From Gammaproteobacteria bacterium (GTDB lineage Bacteria; Pseudomonadota; Gammaproteobacteria; Pseudomonadales; Pseudohongiellaceae), in assembly GCA_947457195.1 (NCBI GenBank), contig CANGUU010000017.1, positions 1 through 38,837 of the forward strand: a DNA stretch of 38,837 bases. The letters run 5' to 3'. Numbering within the stretch: position 1 is the stretch's first letter; each line of letters opens with the position of its first letter. The notes beneath the pieces are model-generated. The model was not told the origin of the DNA. It ran no database searches and saw only the letters and a program-made list of their open reading frames with translations. Below, one piece after another: positions 7,422-15,464 of the stretch. The position numbers and the translations under genes are program-made.

Positions 7422-8602
7422 CAGTCGCTGCGCTCCACGCACAAGGCCAGCGCTTCACCACCACCAATGCATAGCGCCGCCACGCCGCGACGCAGGTCGA
7501 GCTGCTGCAGCGCCGCAACCAGGGTAACGACGATGCGGGCACCAGTCGCTCCGAGCGGATGGCCAAGGGCAATCGCGCCGCCCCTTGCATTGACCCTGGC
7601 ATGGGGAAGCGCGAGTTCCCGCATGGCTACCAGCGGAACCACGGCGAAGGCTTCGTTGATTTCCCACAGATCCACGCTGTCGCTGCGCCAACCGGCGCCG
7701 GCGAGCGCCTCACGGATCGCCGCTACGGGGGCGGCGCAGAACTGGGCGGGGTCTCCGGCATGGGCGCCCCAGGACACGAGACGGGCCAGCGGACGGAGAC
7801 CGGCGGCTGCGACAGAATCGAGACGACCCAGCAGCAGGGCAGCGGCGCCGTCGCTGAGTTGGGAGGCATTGGCGGCCGTGATGCTACCCTCGGGCGCGAA
7901 TGCCGGAGGCAGGGTTGCCAACCGTTCGGCGACAAAGCGCGCAGGACCTTCGTCCTCGCTCACAAGGTCAGCCGTGCCGCGGCGCGCCGGCAGGGCGACC
8001 GGTACCAGTTCGGCGGCGAAGCAGCCCGCCGCAGCCGCGCGCTGCGCACGCCGGAAGCTCTCGGCGGCAAAGCCATCCTGCTGGTCGCGGGTGAGGCCGT
8101 AGTCGCGGGCGCAGCGCTCGGCCAGCACACCCATGTGGCAACCGAGGCTGGCATCGTGCAAGCCGTCCAGGAGCAGCGAGTCGAGCAGGGAGCGGTCACC
8201 CGTCGGCAGACCGCCACGGGCATCCTTCAGCAGGAAGGGCGCCTGACTCATGCTCTCCTGGCCGCCCGCCAGGACGAAGTCGGCCTCCGCCAGCGCCAAG
8301 GCTCTGGCGCCACTGATCAGTGCCTGCAGACCACTGCCGCAGACCTTGTCGATGGACTGTGCGCCAACGCTGGTCGGCAGTCCGGCGGCCAGCGCCGCCT
8401 GTCGGGCCGGTGCCTGTCCAAGCCCGGCACCCAACACATTGCCGAGCACCACGTCGTTGACGCGGGAGGCGGGCAGTGCGGCTCGGCCGAGGCAGGCCGC
8501 CAGCGCCGTGGCACCGAGGCCGGTGGCCGCCACGCCGGCAAGGGCGCCCCGGAAGCGACCGATGGGGGTACGCGCGAACGCCGCGATCACGGTGTCAGAC
8601 AT
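7421..8602 (-). CDS. Thiolase (acetyl-CoA acetyltransferase family)
   Basis: 393 residues, the normal thiolase length. C88 in DKVCGSGLQAL is the acylated cysteine, H348 sits in GHPLGATGAR, and C378 in CIGGG is the second catalytic cysteine. These positions are almost identical to those of the Zoogloea enzyme (89/348/378). It should interconvert acetoacetyl-CoA, or a longer 3-ketoacyl-CoA, with acetyl-CoA. The start is set by a strong AGGAGG six bases before the ATG; the longer upstream extension has no support. It is the first gene of the five-gene minus-strand operon, and its stop overlaps the ligase start. Together with BKACE it would complete acetoacetate use if the ligase makes acetoacetyl-CoA (inference). 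Confidence 0.94.
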   Translation of the reverse strand: MSDTVIAAFARTPIGRFRGALAGVAATGLGATALAACLGRAALPASRVNDVVLGNVLGAGLGQAPARQAALAAGLPTSVGAQSIDKVCGSGLQALISGARALALAEADFVLAGGQESMSQAPFLLKDARGGLPTGDRSLLDSLLLDGLHDASLGCHMGVLAERCARDYGLTRDQQDGFAAESFRRAQRAAAAGCFAAELVPVALPARRGTADLVSEDEGPARFVAERLATLPPAFAPEGSITAANASQLSDGAAALLLGRLDSVAAAGLRPLARLVSWGAHAGDPAQFCAAPVAAIREALAGAGWRSDSVDLWEINEAFAVVPLVAMRELALPHARVNARGGAIALGHPLGATGARIVVTLVAALQQLDLRRGVAALCIGGGEALALCVERSD

Positions 8603-9132
8603 CGGTGACCTCCTGCCGGTTGTCGACCGGAACACGCGCGCCAGGCGATTGCCTGCCGCTGCTGCAAGCACGGCAAATCCGGCGACAAGAAATACGGGGG
8701 GATCTGGTATACAAAACGCACTCGCTGAGAAGAGTCGGCAGAACACCATCGCAGAACAGCGTCGCTCGCGGCAGCGGTAGACAGACCCGGCTGCCGACCG
8801 CAAGCGAGTGCCACCTTAAGCGACACGCCGCGTAGCGACAAGCAGCCGCAGCGCGTAATTCACGGGGTTTTTCGCGGCGTTAGGCGATCAGCTATTGCTG
8901 GCATAGGTTTGGATTTATGTGTCGATGGGTTAAAGACGATCGACCGCGTGAATAGCGGGAATTTGCCGGGACGGCAGGGCAAAAGCGCCAAGAAATACGT
9001 TATGCTCCACGCACATTGCAGTGAAACGCGGTGTGGGCGCAGCCGGTGTCTGCGCCGCTGCTGAATAACAGGAACACCCGACCACCGGTGTCTCACGCAT
9101 CCAATCAGTCACGTTGAAAGGGGACCTCACGC
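8603..9132. promoter_or_regulatory. Divergent intergenic region between the thiolase operon and the exported-protein operon
   Basis: 530 bases with no convincing gene; short minus-strand ORFs here lack ribosome sites and recognisable composition. It must hold both divergent promoters. A TATGCT hexamer at 9001-9006 could be a -10 for the rightward operon, but no good -35 precedes it. A TGGTATACAA palindrome lies at 8705-8714. A small inverted repeat CCGGT/ACCGG (8616-8620/8626-8630) lies in the thiolase leader. ACGCCGCG (8825-8832) is repeated inverted at 8873-8880 across a 40-base gap. An AAGGGG Shine-Dalgarno precedes the start at 9133. Confidence 0.5.
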
Positions 9133-9588
9133 ATGCTTCGCCAACTCGCTCTTGCGGCCATCGTGGCTGCAGTCACCAGTCTGGTTACCCTGCAACTGGC
9201 GGCGCCCGGCGACGGGTCGCCGGCAGCCGGAGCCGGGCTCGATGGTCTTGCCACCGCGCTGGCTGGGCATCCAGCCCTGCAATCCGCATTCGCGCCGGTG
9301 CAGCTCAAGACCACAGCCAAGCCGGAAATCGAGGCCTGGCTGGCCGGTGTGGGTGCCGACGGCCTGCCGCGTCCCGGTCCTGGCGATGACATCAAGTCGC
9401 TGGCGCCTGCCGACAACTCCGTCTGCTTCCTCACCGACGTCGAGATCCAGCACGTCAGCGATCCCTCCGATCAGCTGGCCTGCCGCGTGGCCGTTGATGA
9501 ATTCACCGGGTATTGGGAAGTGCACGCCATCCAGGGAGAAGGCACCGACGCCTCCGTGCGCTGCAACGCCATGTGCCTGACCTGGTAA
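9133..9588 (+). CDS. Small exported protein with conserved-looking cysteines (unrecognised)
   Basis: 151 residues. The N-terminus (MLRQLALAAIVAAVTSLVTLQLA) is a signal peptide or membrane anchor, followed by a Gly/Ala/Pro-rich linker. The C-terminal half has four cysteines in the pattern CFLT...LACRV...RCNAMCLTW, with GYWEVHA between. This suggests a small disulfide-stabilised domain. I recall similar Cys/Trp spacing at the ends of some phage-tail-like and secreted proteins, but cannot name the family and assign no function. An AAAGGGG sequence precedes the ATG. It is the first gene of a short operon with two DUF6152 genes, 39 bases before the next. Confidence 0.72.
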   Translation: MLRQLALAAIVAAVTSLVTLQLAAPGDGSPAAGAGLDGLATALAGHPALQSAFAPVQLKTTAKPEIEAWLAGVGADGLPRPGPGDDIKSLAPADNSVCFLTDVEIQHVSDPSDQLACRVAVDEFTGYWEVHAIQGEGTDASVRCNAMCLTW

Positions 9589-9627
9589 ATCCCTTTTTCC
9601 TGCAACCCTCACCAGAGAGAGTCGATC

Positions 9628-10191
9628 ATGAAGCATCTCACCTCCTTGCTGCTCGGCGTGTTGACCGGGCTTTGCCTGAGCCTTCCGGTGTTTGCCCACC
9701 ACAACACCCAGACCGAGTACGGTGCCTTCGATTCAGCCACCATCGTCGTCGAAGGCACGATCGGTCGTGTGCACTGGGGCAATCCGCACATCGGTGTCGA
9801 GATCACCACCACCGGGGGTGACGTCGAAGCCGGCAAGAAGTGGCGCGTCAACAGCCATCCCATCCAGATCCAGATCGATCACGGCTTCAACAAGGAAGAC
9901 TTCGTCACCGGCGCCAGCATCAAGGTCATTGGCTGGCAGAACCTGCGCGGTCTGCCGACCATCTGGCCGCGGGCGATCCAGGTGGGCAGCGGTCCGATGA
10001 AGTCGAACATGCGCTTCACCGACATGATCGACATCGCCAAGGGGACCTTCACGGCCATGAACATCGTGCCGGCCGCCAACCTCAATGGCTCACCCTCTGC
10101 CCGTGCCGGCGAACCCTACGTGGCCAAGCTGCGGGAAATGGGCCTGCTGGATGCCATGGGCAACATGATGTGGCCGGCCCCCCAGAAGTAA
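9628..10191 (+). CDS. DUF6152 family periplasmic protein (short form)
   Basis: 187 residues. A Sec signal peptide (residues 1-23, ending PVFA) leaves a predicted mature protein beginning His-His (H24-H25). The body shows the DUF6152 pattern: an early E-G-T-I strand, then HWGNPHIGVEI (W50, H54), then further beta-strands typical of a small barrel. The family has no established function to my knowledge. The N-terminal HH and WxxPH are shared with the next gene, suggesting a metal or small-ligand site (inference). GAGAGAG precedes the ATG. The gene sits 39 bases after the cysteine-containing exported protein and 34 bases before the longer paralogue. Confidence 0.8.
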   Translation: MKHLTSLLLGVLTGLCLSLPVFAHHNTQTEYGAFDSATIVVEGTIGRVHWGNPHIGVEITTTGGDVEAGKKWRVNSHPIQIQIDHGFNKEDFVTGASIKVIGWQNLRGLPTIWPRAIQVGSGPMKSNMRFTDMIDIAKGTFTAMNIVPAANLNGSPSARAGEPYVAKLREMGLLDAMGNMMWPAPQK

Positions 10192-10225
10192 CCCTGCGTC
10201 TCGCCCACTGCCGAGGACTCGAAAC

Positions 10226-11227
10226 ATGAACGCGCTTCGCCTGCTGCCACTCGCCATCGCCACCGCGCTGCTCGCCGGCGCGCCGGTACTGGCCCATCAC
10301 TCGCATGCCACGCTGGACCCTGACGATGTGCGCGTGCTGCGCGGCGTGGTCAAGAAATACAGCTGGAGCATGCCGCACGTCTTTCTCAAGGTGGAAGCGC
10401 CGAATCTGCAGGGCCAATTGGTGGAATACAGCATTGAGATGCTGCACCCGGCGGCCATGGCGGAGCAGGGTTGGAGCCGCGACAGTTTCAAGCCCGGTGA
10501 TGCCATCACCTGGGAGGGCGAACATGACAAGAACAAGGCGCGGGCCTACAGCTCGCTGAATTGGGCCGAGAAGGACGGCGTGCGGGTGGGCAACGAGGGC
10601 GAGGCGGAAAAGCCGATCCTGCCCTCCACAGACTTCACCGGTCTCTGGAACCGCGCACCCAATCAACCCACGTACTACCCGCCCAAGGGCTGGAAGCTGA
10701 CGGCGAAAGGTCAGGCGTTGGTTGATGGTTTTCGCGAAGACCAGAATCCGGTGTTGAGCTGTGGCGACCCCGGCGTACCGAAGTCCATGACGCTGCCCTA
10801 TGCGCACCAGGTCACCCGCCGCGATGCCAACACGCTGGTCATCGGTCGCGACCTGATGGACGGTGAGCGCCTCATTCATCTCGGCGCCACGCCACCGCCC
10901 CCCGGGGCTCCCAGCAAATTCGGCTATTCCACCGGTCGCTACGAGAATGGCGAACTCATCATCGAGACGCGCAATTTCAGCGCCGACCGCTGGGGGACAC
11001 ACACCGGCATCGATTCCAGCGAGCAGAAGCAGGTTGTGGAGCGCTTGCGTCTCACCGACGGCGGTCTGGGAGTCGAGTTGACCATCACTGTCACGGATCC
11101 CGAGTACCTCGCCGAGCCGACAACCTTCACGCATCGCTGGAACAAGGTGGCGGATCGTGACCTGGTGCAGACCGCCTGCACGGCCGAGTCTGCACAGCTA
11201 TGGATCGAGGCCGGCTACCAGCAGTGA
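10226..11227 (+). CDS. DUF6152 family periplasmic protein with C-terminal extension
   Basis: 333 residues. A Sec signal peptide (1-23, ending PVLA) is followed by a predicted mature start of HHSH (H24, H25, H27). Residues about 24-125 are a DUF6152-like domain with YSWSMPHVFLKV (W47, H51), paralogous to the upstream gene. Residues about 130-333 form a second region beginning FTGLWNRAP, with a cysteine in LSCGDPGVPKSM and many beta-strands. This region accompanies DUF6152 in longer family members and looks lipocalin-like, which is only an impression. GAGGAC lies upstream of the ATG. It is the last gene of the operon and is followed 27 bases later by a strong terminator. Confidence 0.8.
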   Translation: MNALRLLPLAIATALLAGAPVLAHHSHATLDPDDVRVLRGVVKKYSWSMPHVFLKVEAPNLQGQLVEYSIEMLHPAAMAEQGWSRDSFKPGDAITWEGEHDKNKARAYSSLNWAEKDGVRVGNEGEAEKPILPSTDFTGLWNRAPNQPTYYPPKGWKLTAKGQALVDGFREDQNPVLSCGDPGVPKSMTLPYAHQVTRRDANTLVIGRDLMDGERLIHLGATPPPPGAPSKFGYSTGRYENGELIIETRNFSADRWGTHTGIDSSEQKQVVERLRLTDGGLGVELTITVTDPEYLAEPTTFTHRWNKVADRDLVQTACTAESAQLWIEAGYQQ

Positions 11228-11254
11228 GTCCCTGCCGCGGAGGCAGGCGCAAAA

Positions 11255-11286
11255 AAAAACGCCGGGGTCTGCACCCCGGCGTTTTT
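11255..11286. terminator. Bidirectional intrinsic terminator
   Basis: The perfect 14-base inverted repeat AAAAACGCCGGGGT (11255-11268) and its complement (11273-11286) flank a CTGC loop. It has a GC-rich core, with a T-run after it on the + strand and an A-run before it, which is a T-run on the - strand. It lies between a gene ending at 11227 (+) and one ending at 11309 (-), so it should stop transcription from both sides. Confidence 0.93.
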
Positions 11287-11308
11287 GCATGGGCCCCGAC
11301 AAGGCGGC

Positions 11309-14300
11309 TCAGAAGTCCATGGTCAGGCTGAGCTGGTACCGACGGCCGAGGATGTCATGGCCGGCGATCACACTCTGCCCGTTGGCACCGGCCACGATCG
11401 ACGGGTCACGGTTGAACAGGTTGGTGATGTTGAACGCCGCCCGCCAACTGCTGCCACTCGCTGTCTCACCCTGGTAGGACAGCGCCGTGTTGAACGCTGT
11501 CTGTGAGGCGATCCAGTTGTCGTCTACGTCGCGACCCTCCACCCACAGGTTGTTGTTCATCACGCTGTCGTAATAGCGCGCCTGCAGCATCAGACCCCAG
11601 GCCCCGAGTGTGTAGGTACCGGACACCACGCCCGAGTACTCGGGACGCGTCTGGCTCTGCGCAGCATCCTGGTAGGTGCCGGCCGCCGTGGTGGTGGAGT
11701 TTTCGCCCAGGTAGCCCACCAGCGCCCGCAGTGACAGCGTTTCCGCTTCGCTCGCGAAGAAGTCGGGCTCGAAGCGGTAGCTCGCCTCCAAGTCCACACC
11801 GCGCGTCTGTGCCAGGGCCGCGTTGATGTTCTGGTTGAGGATACGCGACAGCGGTCCCAGGCTGCCGTCGGCGGTCGGCAGGCGCTTCAGCAGGTTGCAG
11901 GCGCTGGCCGCGCGGGTGGCGAAGCAGTCGTCGACGATGCGCTGTGGCCCGTAAGGCGTAATCGCATCCTTGAGGTTGATCTCGTACCAGTCGAGCGACA
12001 CCGACAGGCCGTCGATCCACTCAGCAAAAGTGGGCTGCCACACGAACCCGGTGGTGATGGTATCGGCGATCTCGGCGCTCAGCGTGGAGTTCGACGTGGC
12101 CAGTACGGTCAGGCCGTTGCTGTTCTCGTTGTTGCGGAAGGGGTCGGTGACCGCGCCACCACCCGTCCCCGTGAGGAAGGTTTCGGCGAAGTTGGGCTCG
12201 CGGATGTCACTGGACTTGGTCACGCGCCAGCGCAGGGACTCCAGCAGTTGGGCATCGAGACCGATCTTCCAGCTCTCCTGCCGACCCGACAGCGAATAAT
12301 CGGAGCTGCGGTAGGCGAAGGACGAACCGACGCTCTGCCCTGAGCCGCCTTGCCAGAGCGGAACGTTCAACTCGGCATACCATTCCCACACGTCCTTGCT
12401 GCCGCTGCCGGCACCGATGCCGGAGAACGGATGCAGTTCGCGGTTGCCGTCGTTGGCGAAGCCGTCGGGGATGGAGCGGATGCCCAGCGCTGGTGCGTTG
12501 AGGATGCCGCGCTCGCCCCAGGACGGCTCGCTGAACTGCTCGAACCACTCGTCACGCCAGGTGAGACCAGCGGCCAGCGACACAGGGCCTGCACCCCAGC
12601 CTTCGTATACCACACCGGTCAGCAGCAATTCGGCGAAGTCCTGCGTAAGTTCGCGCATCTGCTTCTTCTCGGGGTCGAGGATCCAGTCCTTCGCGGCCTG
12701 GTTGACGTTGCCGAGACCGAAGGGATTGAAGGGGACGCACTCCTTGGGATTCATCGGACCGATCGGCGAATCCGCCGGTACCCCGAGCGGGTCCAGCGGG
12801 CTGGAGATCAGCTTGCCTGCCATGAAGGCCTTGAGTTCTGCCGGCTGCGGATTGCGCTGGGCGATGTTGCAGACGATCTGGCCGGTAGCGGGATCACGCA
12901 CGGCGTCCATCGCCAGGTACATCTTGTCGGTACGCGGCACGTTGAGAATGCCGGTGGCGATCTTCGATGTGCTGGTCTGCAGCGAACCGGTGAGGTTCCA
13001 GTTGTCGTCGATGGCGTAGTCGAACCCGAGCGTATACAACTGCTGCTGCTGGATGCTGCGGTCGCCGCGGTTGTCGTAGATGTTGATGAGGCCAGGGCCA
13101 TCGATCACGCCAGTCGTGGACAGGCGGATCATGTCGAGTTTCGCGCGGTCCATCTCGGCAGCCAGTGGCGCCGGCAGGTAGGGGTTATCGCGGAAGATCT
13201 TCCACGAATACACCACGCCGGCGATCGAGGCATTGGCATGCTGCCCGTAGAGGCTGGATTCGCTGCGACCGGCAGCGGCCTGCGCCGTCAGTGTCAGCCG
13301 ATCGCTGGCCTCGTACTTGAACCCGAGGAAGCCGGAACGCTGTGCCACATCATTGGCCCGCGGGCCGCGAAATACGGCCTGGTCGTAGTACTTGTACTCC
13401 TGGCCACCCGACTGGTTGTTCTGGGCGCCGCTGCCGCTTGGCGAAGGATACTGGCCGTAGGAGTAGGGACGAATCCCCTTGCCGTCGTCGGTGAAGGTCC
13501 AGTTGGTGTAGCCGAAGTTGGGGGCCGAGGTGATGATCAGGCCCTGAGGCGCCGACTGGGTGCTGAACACGTAAGGCACCGTGATGCGCTGTGGCACGCC
13601 GGGCGTCAGGGTGGCCGAGCGCCAATTCGGGTTCCGCACCAGGCCCCAGTCCATCCAGTTGTCGAGACGGTCCTTGCTGTTCGGCCCGATCTGGTCGATC
13701 TGCCGTGCATCCATGGAGGCAATCACGTGCAGGCGCTGGTCCATGAAGGCCTTGCCGCCGGCGATGCTGAGGTTGTAGTTCTCGCCGTCCATCTGTTCGG
13801 TGATCCCTGTCGACACCGAGGTCTTGAGCCCTTCGAATTCGCGATCGAGGATGAAGTTCACCACACCGGCGACCGCGTCGGCACCGTAGGCCGCCGAGGC
13901 ACCGCCGGTCACCACGTCGATACGCTGGATCAGGGCACTCGGAAACAGGTCGACGTTCACGGCGCCCTGGGCATCAGAAGGCGCCACGCGGGTGCCGTCC
14001 ACCATGACCAGTGTCCGGTTGAGACCCATGCCGCGCAGGTTCAGATAGGACCCGCCGGCGTTGCTGCTGATGGCGTTGCCGCCACGCTGGGCGTTGGGCG
14101 TGTCAAAGAACTGCGGCAACTGGTCGAGCTGGGCGGCCACGGTGGTGCCGGGGTCGAAGTCGCGCAGCTCATTGGTGGTGATGGCTGTCACGGGTGTGGG
14201 CGCACTCATGCCGTCGACGACGCGCACGCGCGAGCCGGTGATCTGGATTTCTTCGACCGCGGCGTCGGCTGGCACCTGCTGGGCGCTGGCGTAGGTGCCC

Positions 14301-14374
14301 GTGAAGGCGGAAAGCGTGGTGGCGATGGCCAGACAAAGCTTGGTCCTTGACCTCTGCAATGCAGTACTTCTCAT
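11309..14374 (-). CDS. TonB-dependent outer-membrane receptor (full length)
   Basis: 1021 residues. A signal peptide ends at ASA (about residue 31). The mature N-terminus has VEEIQITGSRVR, the usual lead-in to the plug domain (about 55-170). The plug contains LNLRGMGLNRTLVMVDG and VVTGGASAAYGADAVAGVVNF, standard plug motifs. A large 22-strand-type barrel follows, ending in MDF with a terminal Phe. It belongs to the long receptor type common in organisms with many receptors for complex organic substrates. The substrate is unknown and no extracytoplasmic sigma/anti-sigma pair is adjacent. AGGGGA lies eight bases before the ATG. It converges on the DUF6152 operon across a shared terminator and is divergent from the glycosyltransferase cluster. 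Confidence 0.95.
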   Translation of the reverse strand: MRSTALQRSRTKLCLAIATTLSAFTGTYASAQQVPADAAVEEIQITGSRVRVVDGMSAPTPVTAITTNELRDFDPGTTVAAQLDQLPQFFDTPNAQRGGNAISSNAGGSYLNLRGMGLNRTLVMVDGTRVAPSDAQGAVNVDLFPSALIQRIDVVTGGASAAYGADAVAGVVNFILDREFEGLKTSVSTGITEQMDGENYNLSIAGGKAFMDQRLHVIASMDARQIDQIGPNSKDRLDNWMDWGLVRNPNWRSATLTPGVPQRITVPYVFSTQSAPQGLIITSAPNFGYTNWTFTDDGKGIRPYSYGQYPSPSGSGAQNNQSGGQEYKYYDQAVFRGPRANDVAQRSGFLGFKYEASDRLTLTAQAAAGRSESSLYGQHANASIAGVVYSWKIFRDNPYLPAPLAAEMDRAKLDMIRLSTTGVIDGPGLINIYDNRGDRSIQQQQLYTLGFDYAIDDNWNLTGSLQTSTSKIATGILNVPRTDKMYLAMDAVRDPATGQIVCNIAQRNPQPAELKAFMAGKLISSPLDPLGVPADSPIGPMNPKECVPFNPFGLGNVNQAAKDWILDPEKKQMRELTQDFAELLLTGVVYEGWGAGPVSLAAGLTWRDEWFEQFSEPSWGERGILNAPALGIRSIPDGFANDGNRELHPFSGIGAGSGSKDVWEWYAELNVPLWQGGSGQSVGSSFAYRSSDYSLSGRQESWKIGLDAQLLESLRWRVTKSSDIREPNFAETFLTGTGGGAVTDPFRNNENSNGLTVLATSNSTLSAEIADTITTGFVWQPTFAEWIDGLSVSLDWYEINLKDAITPYGPQRIVDDCFATRAASACNLLKRLPTADGSLGPLSRILNQNINAALAQTRGVDLEASYRFEPDFFASEAETLSLRALVGYLGENSTTTAAGTYQDAAQSQTRPEYSGVVSGTYTLGAWGLMLQARYYDSVMNNNLWVEGRDVDDNWIASQTAFNTALSYQGETASGSSWRAAFNITNLFNRDPSIVAGANGQSVIAGHDILGRRYQLSLTMDF

Positions 14375-14854
14375 GGAGATTCCCCTGATACTGACGTGTT
14401 GTTGGAATTTTTGGTGCGTGAGTTACGTGTGGAAGGAACGGCACGACTGGCGGCCGCCGATCCAACCGCAGGCAAGCTACAGCAGCGCGGGCGAGCTGGA
14501 CAAGGGCGGAACTCCAGTTAACCCCGAGTTCCCGATTTGCTGCATCGACTGCCGCTTCGGTCGGGGGACCTGATGAAGAGTCGGCGCCCGACCCGGGGCA
14601 TGGTCAGCTGTTACTGGATATGGCGACCTGGTCTCCGCACGCTGCTTGCCCCTTCGCTTGCCTCTACGGTAGCGACGCAACCCCGCCGGGCAGTGGCAAG
14701 CCTTGTTGTCAAAAGGTGCTTTCGATCTGGCCCTTAGCGCAGTTACAGTCATCTCCGGGCCCTGGAGCCAAAGCCCCCGGGAAGCGGGCATGGATGCTAC
14801 CCGATGGCAGAGGCCTCACCGCCGCAATACGAACTTCACCAGTGAGAGACAGAC
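14375..14854. promoter_or_regulatory. Divergent intergenic region between the TonB receptor and the glycan cluster
   Basis: 480 bases with no supported gene. It must contain the leftward promoter for the receptor and probably a rightward promoter for the glycosyltransferase cluster. Only weak hexamers are visible, such as TTGTCA near 14707 and TACAGT near 14743, and they do not form a well-spaced pair. A GC-rich imperfect inverted repeat, CCGGGCCC with GCCCCCGG, lies near 14757-14780. The short ORFs here look like chance. Confidence 0.45.
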
Positions 14855-15442
14855 GTGGGCGATATCAACCAACTGACCTACTTGAAAACACATGTTCCAA
14901 ATGTCGACGGCCCCGTGGTCGAAATTGGCAGCAAAGACTATGGCAGCACGTCGAGCTACCGGGATTTCTACCGGGATCGTGAGTATGTGGGGGTCGACAT
15001 GGAGGAGGGCAAAGGCGTAGATGTGATCGTCGACCTGACGCTGCAAACGGAACCGCTGCCAAAGAACCACTTCGCCTTGGCCATCTGCTGTTCGGTGCTT
15101 GAGCACGTGCGCAAGCCGTGGATCTTCGCAGACAACTTGTCGAGCATCGTCGCTCCAGGCGGCAAGCTCTACATGTCAGTGCCCTGGGTATGGAGATACC
15201 ACGCCTATCCTGATGACTACTTCAGATTCTCCTGGCGTGGCATCATGGAGCTGTTCCCCGAGTTTTCATGGGAACAGATCTGTTACTCAACCAACGTGCC
15301 CAACGAATTCATCGCTATCGATGCAAAGGCTCCCACGGCAGACAACGCCATGGCTGCGCACGCAGACACCCCCAGTGGCGTCAAGCGTAAGTACCTGCCC
15401 TACCTGATGGTAAACATGCTGGGTACCCGGAAAACTGGCTGA
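14855..15442 (+). CDS. Class I SAM-dependent methyltransferase-like protein
   Basis: 195 residues. GPVVEIGSKDYGS (about 19-31) fills the place of the SAM-binding glycine loop (motif I), EYVGVDMEEGKGVDVIVDL is the acidic strand-2 region, and ALAICCSVLEHVRKPW is the motif IV/post-IV segment of the Methyltransf_11 fold. Such proteins methylate sugars or small molecules, and in glycan loci often cap saccharide chains. The target is not known. The start is a GTG, with GAGAG a few bases upstream; no ATG is near. It is the first gene of the cluster, 22 bases before the glycosyltransferase-methyltransferase fusion. Confidence 0.82.
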   Translation: MGDINQLTYLKTHVPNVDGPVVEIGSKDYGSTSSYRDFYRDREYVGVDMEEGKGVDVIVDLTLQTEPLPKNHFALAICCSVLEHVRKPWIFADNLSSIVAPGGKLYMSVPWVWRYHAYPDDYFRFSWRGIMELFPEFSWEQICYSTNVPNEFIAIDAKAPTADNAMAAHADTPSGVKRKYLPYLMVNMLGTRKTG

Positions 15443-15464
15443 CTACTGCAGCAAAGACACGCTG

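Noticed and set aside
5184-8102. 972-codon open frame on the + strand
   Set aside because: It lies antisense to three genes with clear catalytic motifs (FAH, ligase, thiolase), has low-complexity Arg/Gln/Gly-rich translation and no recognisable domain: a high-GC shadow.
8706-8734. TATACC/CTCTTC as the thiolase operon promoter
   Set aside because: The -35 match is poor; only the palindrome was kept as a weak observation.
8825-8880. Inverted repeat ACGCCGCG/CGCGGCGT as possible mobile-element ends
   Set aside because: Arms are only 8 bases with a 40-base gap, no transposase or target duplication nearby; likely chance in GC-rich DNA.
8860-9130. Small minus-strand ORFs in the 8603-9132 gap
   Set aside because: No ribosome site, no conserved pattern, overlapping alternatives in two frames.
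12350-14350. 666-codon open frame on the + strand
   Set aside because: It is antisense to the TonB receptor plug and barrel; a compositional shadow.
14537-14737. Small + strand ORFs in the 14375-14854 gap
   Set aside because: Arg/Pro/Ser-rich translation, no Shine-Dalgarno, overlapping frames.
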